From Acanthornis magna (lineage: Eukaryota > Chordata > Aves > Passeriformes > Acanthizidae), in the NCBI GenBank assembly GCA_036785705.1, contig JAWUZG010000013.1, forward strand, positions 19,811,001-19,875,000: a stretch of DNA of 64,000 nt. The letters run 5' to 3'. Shown here one piece after another: positions 58,369-64,000 of this stretch; the first letter of the stretch is position 1, and each line of letters begins with the position of its first letter. The position numbers and the translations under genes are program-made. The notes below the pieces were generated by a model that did no database searches, was not told the DNA's origin, and was given only the letters and a program-made list of their open reading frames with translations.

Positions 58369-61300
58369 CTGCCAGACAGAAATTGAAATGCTTTTATTAG
58401 AAGGAAGTCGTTTTATTCGCCTCTTGGATAACCCTTTGCAAACCATTCTTTATCCGTCTGGAAAACTTGCAAGTCAGTTAATCTGTGAGTTTATAGGACT
58501 GTATTGTTACACTGCACCACTGCTTGATACAGCTGAAACTCTTCCATGGATAATAAAAACTCTTAGCTGGCTGACTTGCACAAATTAATGGCAGAAAAGA
58601 TGAGAACTTGCCAGTAATTTCAGTTCCCCAGAAGGGATGGTTGTTTCAGATCCACACTGAGCTTCAAGCCTCAGGCATGAGATCCAGGAGCTGACTGGCA
58701 TGCAAAGAAACCTTCTAGATGGATCAAAAGGGCAGCTGGGGAGGTGATATAAAAGGTCACAGACTTGCCAGTGCCCCTGAACATGGGCAACAATGTTACC
58801 CCAAATCCCAAGCAATCAAAGGGTGAACTGCATCTAATAATTTAAGGAGTCAAAAAGTATCAGCGACCACACACTTTCCCAGGGTAATTACACAAAAATT
58901 CCCAACCTCCAAAGTGTCAGGAAACCTGTCCTCCCTTGGCACTGGCAAACACAGGAGCTGTAATTCCCGAGGAAAACAGAGGGAAGACAGGCTGGAGCAT
59001 TTACTAATCGCTTTACCTCCTCTAATCCTGATCTGGGAAAGTCAATATGCTAACGCACACATTAAAATTCACTCATCCCTTCCTTCAGCAACCCCAAGTT
59101 GGCAGAGGGCTCTGTTCAGCTGCTTACCTTCTCTGAACTCGTTCAGCAGCTCCTCCTTGGTCCAGTTGCAAGAGGTGATGAGGAAAAAGCCCTGTGGTTT
59201 CAACACCCTGCACAGGGATCCCACGTACAGCTTCCGCTTGCCCGCCGCATCACTGGGGTTGAGGCTTATGGCATCAAAAGTGCCCTTGTCAATACAAATG
59301 TCAAAGCCTGAGAGCTCGGCTGAGGGAGACAGGAAGTCTTCTACCTAAAGCAGAAGTCTGCAGCTGTGAGAGCAATCTTCTACTCGGCAGCTGGTGAATT
59401 TTAACGCAAAGCAAGACTTTAGGATACAAAGCTTCACTTTGGGAAGGGTAACTCACAGTGCCATGGCAGTTTCTTTCTTCTCTGCACATTGTGTGATGAT
59501 CTATTTGCTGTAATCTAAAGCTAACACACTTGAAGCTCATTCTTTAAATCATGATTTGTACTTTGATCCTTGCCATGTGCCAGCCACTGCACAAGTGCAG
59601 AGGAACAGACAGAGCCTGCCACAAAGAGATTTTAGAGCTGACACACAGGAACAGAGACATCACACAGGTACAGAGCAGGAGGGTAGAACAGCACAGCAGA
59701 GAGCTCAGAATGACAGCCAGCCACAGAATCCCTCCGTTCCTCCCTCGTGGCTGAGGCTGGAAGGGACCTTTGGAGGTCGTCTGGTCCTTCCTCTGCTCCA
59801 GCAAGGCCTCTCAAACTTCCTGCTGTTCAGCTACTGGTAGGGATTCTATCACTTCAGCATTTCTTCCTCTACCTCAAGTCTGAAATTCAGAATGTAGCAG
59901 CTAAAATACAGAACTTGCCAATTGGTGAACCACTACTCTGCTCCCTGCTCCAAGCAAGGAAATCCTGTTAGCCCTAATGACTGTTACAAACAAAAAACAA
60001 AAACCAAAAATCTTCCTGTAAATAGATTTATTTGGCTAGAGTTCTCTCACAAATGAATGTCAAAAGACATCATTCATTTCATACACTGAGTACATCTGAA
60101 TATCAATTAACTCGTTTAATCTTGGGCTCAATTGCTTTCTATTTCCTCAATTAACTTTCTCTCAAGACTTACCTTTAATTTAATGTTAGGCATGCCTTCT
60201 TTCTCTCTTACTTTTTCTGAAAGCTGTATTGCAGAAGGTGAGTAATCAATCCCTGTGAGATTCACGTAGCCAGACTTTGCCTAGACAGAAGCAGACAATC
60301 TTAATCAGTGTGCTAGCAATTGTTTTTATCCAGCCAGTACATTCCCTGTCTATAATCCATCTCATCTCTCCTCCTCTTAATAACAGGAAAAAAACACAAC
60401 CCACCTTTGACTCATTTTTATGCCTGTTGCCATTACAAGCTGAATGAGCTGAATGAGCTGAAATAATTCCATTCTGCCTAAATACCTCACCAAAAGAACT
60501 GGTGATTGAAAGCTGGTTTATGTCTAGTGGAAAACTGAGCACAACTGTGAAAAGTAACACCCTGGAGGGAACAGACTCTCTTATCTGCACCAAAAGTAAC
60601 TTGGAAACCAGGAATTTTCAGTGATGAGAGCATGTGACAATGCCAGATGCTTCAAAATCAGGGAAAAAACCTCTCTGACATGTAACACTGGAGACTGAGC
60701 AATTATTTGTAAGAGCCAAAATATGTAATACATTGCACTAGTACAGAAATCCACTGCAAAATCATACATTTTTCTAATTATTCATGCTAATGTCTATTTA
60801 AATGCAATTCTTTGCATGCTGCCAGGTGTCTGTATCAGCAATTTTCAGGCAGGTTATGCACCACATATAATAGCACACAGAGACTTTGTTAATCTAAGTT
60901 TGTTGGAGATAAGGATAACCTATCTTAGGGAACTCAGTGAGATACCTTTGGCAAGGCAGGTGGGCTCCTGGCATCAGCTGGAGCTGGGCACGTGGGAGGG
61001 GAGCAGGGACACACATCCTTGCTCCAAGGTAGAAGCTGACAGGAAAAGCTCGGGGTATCACATGTGTCAGTGGGTCTGGCAAGATCCAAACCTGATGGGA
61101 AGAGCTCTGATCCTCTGGCCAGCTGCAGGCTGTCACAGCAGAGACAGGGAGGAGGCTGGGGTTTGGAAAAACACACGGACTGAAGTGGTGTTAAGCAACC
61201 AGCTGTGTGTCTGCTTGTTCCAAAGGCTGACACCTCAACAGCCAGGAAAACTATGAGGAGTTTCCACAAGTGTCCTTCCTCCTTGCAGCAGCCCCTCAGG

Positions 61301-64000
61301 CCTGAGCTGGGTGCTAACCAGCTGCTCTGAGCTGAGGGCTAATTGCAGCTGAACACAAAGACAGTGTTGTTTGCATGGGATGGAGAACATTTATTGCTCA
61401 GGCTCCTGCCCACGTCCCTCCCCGGAGCAAAGCAGGCTTCCTCAGATGCCTGTGCTGAAGGTTTGGGGGTGGAGGAGTAGTTCCCACAACAGCTCCTCTG
61501 TTTGCAAAGGAAAGGCTTGAGTCACTTCAGGGAGTTCCCATTCACTCCTCTAGTCTCGGGGGCAGAGAAGGAAGGTTTAGAGATAAACAGCATTAAATGC
61601 TGCAGAACCTGTAGGGCCTGACTGTGACAGGAAGGGATCCTTCCCTCTCGTGCCAAACGTCACCACACTGCATCCTGCAGCTGGGCTGCTGCCCTGGAGG
61701 TGGAATTTACAGCACGCTGCTGCTGCTTCTTGAAGAAGCAGACTGAAGAGCAGAAGGGAGTTTGTAACATTATCAGCTCTGCCCTGTGTTCGGGGCAGAC
61801 ACCCCCACTTGGGTGAATACCCTCTGCTTCAGAGAAGTTTTGCAATATTGGTGGCTCCCATGTAACCTACAAAGATGGAAGGAGGCCAGAGCTTTCTGTG
61901 GCAGCAAGATTTCCTTAGGAGAGCTGGAATTTTTGGAAGGCAAAAGAATTATGTCATCAATCCAGGCTACCAGATCCTTGAAGCTCACAGGGGTAGGACC
62001 ACAGCCTAGTGCACATAGAAAACCAGCAAGGGGTCTCACTTATCTGATACTTATGTACCCTCAAGTAGTTCCCTTGCAGAGACCAGCTACTGATGTCCTC
62101 TATGACTGAGTGTTTTCCAGTATTGCCATTTTTATCCCATCATGGAGCCCAACTTCAGTGGCAGAACAGTCCTACCGTAGCTGCCAAAAGAATTCCAATG
62201 TGATTTCCAAAGCCTTGCAGTTAACACACAAAAAATTCCTCTTACATCAAGCGAGCAAGTGAGATCCTGAATTATTTAGCAAAAATAAACAATGTAATAT
62301 TTGAAGCAACTTTTCAAGCGGGAACTGGACTGAAAATTTCCTATGAAAGCAACCACAATACTGTGAGGTACTTAATCTAAGGGAGGAGGGTGCTCTCACA
62401 GCAGTTTAATAGCTTTTAGAAGCTATCAGGCTGTCATTTTCCCATTATAGTATGAAAAATCAGTTTTCCACTTGTAAGTGGAGCCAGTATAAAATTGAAG
62501 TCTTACAAATAAGATTTTTCTGTTAAGTGTTTCAACCATGATAGAGCTATCATTGCACTCAACAATCACCATTATTAGGCTAGTTTCTCTTAGTGAGATG
62601 AGCAATTTCTGCTTTTGATGACATCAATTCTCCTCTGCCATGGTGTAGCAGACACTCTCCATAAAGGTTTTAAAGCCTTCTAAAATCAAAGTCCTTGTTA
62701 AAAAAAATTCCAAACTCCAAACCTGAATTGGCTTTCAGTCCTTTCAATTCCTACAGGAACTAATGGAGCCAATGAAGAATGCAGAACAATAAAGGCTGTG
62801 ACAATATGACAGCCCCTTTCTTTACCAACTCCCTTGCAGAATGACACAAAAAAACCAATCAAAAATGGGAAAAAAAATTAGGGGACTCCTAAACATCTTG
62901 TGCACAACATCGTAAGACTTCAGAACACACCTGGTCAGAGTTTCCACCCAGACAGAAACGGAAACTTCTTTAAAAGAAATATTAACAACTTTTAAAGTCA
63001 TTTGGATAGAAGTTTACCCACTTTTTACATGAAAAACGAGTGTTTATCACAACTGAGTGCAGAGAAAGGGTCTGGTGTTGCACATGAGGGTACTTTGTGA
63101 ATTAGTCAACTTAATTCCCTTACCTGAGGGTGTTTACACAAAAATGGGAAGAAATGCAGCTTTAGATGTGGGGAAACGAAAGGTAAAGGTAAAGTTAAAA
63201 CAAGGGATGCTCAGGCTGACTGATTTAGAGAAATACTGCTGCAATTTTTGAAGCCTGAAGAATTGGCACTTTTTGTCTTTCACACAGGTCATACTGCCCC
63301 GATTCTTTATAAAAAATACACAAACTTTGCAAAATACCAACCAATTCAACTAGTAAAACACCATTCCCAGTCCCAATGTCAAGCACAGAGCTGTCAAGGG
63401 GGACCTTGTGCTTTTCCAACCACGTGATTATGCGCACCATGCTTTCTTCTCCAAACCTGGAAAAAAGCAAGGGCCCAGGTAATTAAACCAGAAAAACCAC
63501 AAAAGCTAAAGCAAATTTATTTCATCACTCATTCTCTCCAGCTTTTGCAAAGCCACCCTTACTATTACTTAAAGAACAACTTCCATAGCTCATACTCCAT
63601 GTTTGCTTTGTTCAAATGAAAATTAATCACACAGCCTTAAAATTCATTGAAACACCAACTCTGGGCAGTGAAACCATCCATATATTAAAAAAGGCAGCAG
63701 AAGGGGCAACTTGTGTAGTTAAACCTGAGATCAGGGATAAAAAGCAAATTTGTCACTAACATACACCTCAATTACCACCTCAGTTTCTGTGTGATGACAC
63801 TTGTCCAAGTGCAGCTGAGAAATCTGCACTGTGAAATTGGGCAAGAGAGGAACTGCTGGTTTCAGTGGTAAAACTCCCCATCATTTTGTCAGCAGCCCAC
63901 CAAATTGCTGGCTGTGGTTTTGCAATGTCTGTCTTGGTAAAGAAACAATGGAAACACTCTGCAGGAGTTATTTCATTTACCAGATTTCCCCGGCATCTCC
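58241..64000 (-). CDS. EEF1AKMT2: EEF1AKMT2 (METTL10), eEF1A lysine methyltransferase 2, 5'-partial
   Basis: Class I SAM-dependent methyltransferase that methylates elongation factor eEF1A on a lysine (Lys318 in human, the target of yeast Efm4); cytosolic. Joined minus exons in the window: 64000-63981 (partial), 63456-63342, 60280-60173, 59344-59128, 58368-58241, giving 195 codons plus TAG. Visible motifs are GEIWFGEESM before the domain, motif I VLDIGTGNG (SAM binding), GIDYSPSAIQLS (acidic residue of motif II), CIDKGTFDAISLNP, and FFLITSCNWTKEELL with ELPTPKFCFGGR near the end. The N-terminus and promoter lie past the right edge. All junction phases agree. The end KKVKPSILDKLD appears longer than the human C-terminus as I remember it. 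It lies head-to-tail behind FAM53B, as in human. Confidence 0.95.
59128..59344 (-). CDS. EEF1AKMT2: EEF1AKMT2 coding exon (central methyltransferase segment)
   Basis: 217 bp from CTGCTTTAG to a GTAAGC donor, 72 codons plus one base. It reads VEDFLSPSAELSGFDICIDK, GTFDAISLNPSDAAGKRKLY, VGSLCRVLKPQGFFLITSCN and WTKEELLNEFRE. The DICIDKGTFDAI and FFLITSCNW segments are the substrate-side strands of the Rossmann fold in this family. Confidence 0.95.
59712..59840 (-). mobile_element. CR1-like fragment in EEF1AKMT2 intron
   Basis: Diverged reverse CR1: GAGGCTGGAAGGGACCTTTG, GAGGTCGTCTGGTCCTTCCT and CTGCTCCAGCAAGGCCTCTC. Ends are uncertain. Confidence 0.7.
60173..60280 (-). CDS. EEF1AKMT2: EEF1AKMT2 coding exon (SAM-site segment)
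   Basis: 108 bp, exactly 36 codons, between TTCTGTCTAG and GTAAGTC. It reads AKSGYVNLTGIDYSPSAIQL then SEKVREKEGMPNIKLK. GIDYS holds the Asp that binds the SAM ribose in class I enzymes. Confidence 0.95.
60281..63341 (-). other. EEF1AKMT2: EEF1AKMT2 intron
   Basis: 3.1 kb of intron. It has a short triple repeat of GAGCTGAAT near 60440-60463 and small ORFs only. The donor is the unusual GTTGGT. No mobile element stands out. Confidence 0.7.
63342..63456 (-). CDS. EEF1AKMT2: EEF1AKMT2 coding exon (motif I)
   Basis: 115 bp after TTGCTTTTTTCCAG. One base completes the Trp codon begun at 63981, then FGEESMVRIITWLEKHKVPL and DSSVLDIGTGNGVLLVEL. The DIGTGNG glycine-rich loop is SAM motif I. The exon ends TTG/GTTGGT, a weak donor, but the phase to the next exon (AKSGY) is exact. 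Confidence 0.95.
63457..63980 (-). other. EEF1AKMT2: EEF1AKMT2 intron
   Basis: 524 bp between donor GTAAATG and the acceptor at 63457. No repeat or other feature is seen. Confidence 0.8.
63981..64000 (-). CDS. EEF1AKMT2: EEF1AKMT2 exon, 3' end only
   Basis: The last 20 bases of the preceding exon read GDAGEI plus TG of a split Trp codon, followed by GTAAATG. With the next exon this gives GDAGEIWFGEESM, matching the family. The rest lies outside the window. Confidence 0.88.

Noticed and set aside
61786..62109. 107-codon plus ORF in the EEF1AKMT2 intron, considered as a retroelement remnant
   Set aside because: No reverse transcriptase, integrase or gag motif and no flanking repeat visible.

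Overview
The window is vertebrate nuclear DNA, almost certainly from a bird. It has large introns with GT-AG exon boundaries, a CpG-island promoter, and about eighteen short, 3'-anchored CR1 retroposon fragments of the avian type. There are no bacterial-style operons. Species and order cannot be fixed from the sequence alone; a passerine would fit, but that is a guess.

Three genes are recognised from their exons. LHPP (+ strand) contributes only its last coding exon (2380-2470) and 3'UTR, ending near 3075. FAM53B (- strand) fills most of the window. A CpG-island promoter lies near 49.4-49.7 kb. A leader/first coding exon is at 32359-32132, a 52-bp exon at 29147-29096, the main coding exon at 22454-21739, and the last coding exon at 9156-8836, followed by a roughly 3.5-kb 3'UTR ending near 5366. 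The joined product is 385 aa. EEF1AKMT2 (METTL10; - strand) contributes its last four coding exons plus the final 20 bases of the preceding one (58241-64000). Its promoter and N-terminus lie beyond the right edge. The order LHPP, FAM53B, EEF1AKMT2 matches the human 10q26.13 arrangement as I know it. This supports the calls independently of the exon translations.

Layout: 1-2379 last LHPP intron, ending in a 12-bp minisatellite; 2380-3075 LHPP last exon; about 3080-5360 tail-to-tail intergenic DNA with one CR1; 5366-49.6 kb FAM53B; about 49.8-58.16 kb intergenic DNA with two CR1s and a possible MIR relic; 58.17-64 kb EEF1AKMT2. The FAM53B introns hold most of the repeats: an AT-rich simple-sequence block at 16.6-17.2 kb, minisatellites with 23-, 20- and 19-bp units, a 207-bp tandem duplication, a pair of closely related 182-187-bp blocks 3 kb apart, and an inverted CR1 pair.

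The three genes do not form a pathway. LHPP is a HAD-type phosphatase, FAM53B a nuclear regulator linked to Wnt/beta-catenin signalling, and EEF1AKMT2 a lysine methyltransferase acting on eEF1A. I found no convincing new biological system. The points most worth a second look are the 19-bp minisatellite that keeps all six frames open, the minisatellite abutting the LHPP splice acceptor, the FAM53B upstream ORFs, a 24-bp inverted repeat with ATTA/TAAT half-sites, and a 329-codon unexplained ORF antisense to FAM53B.
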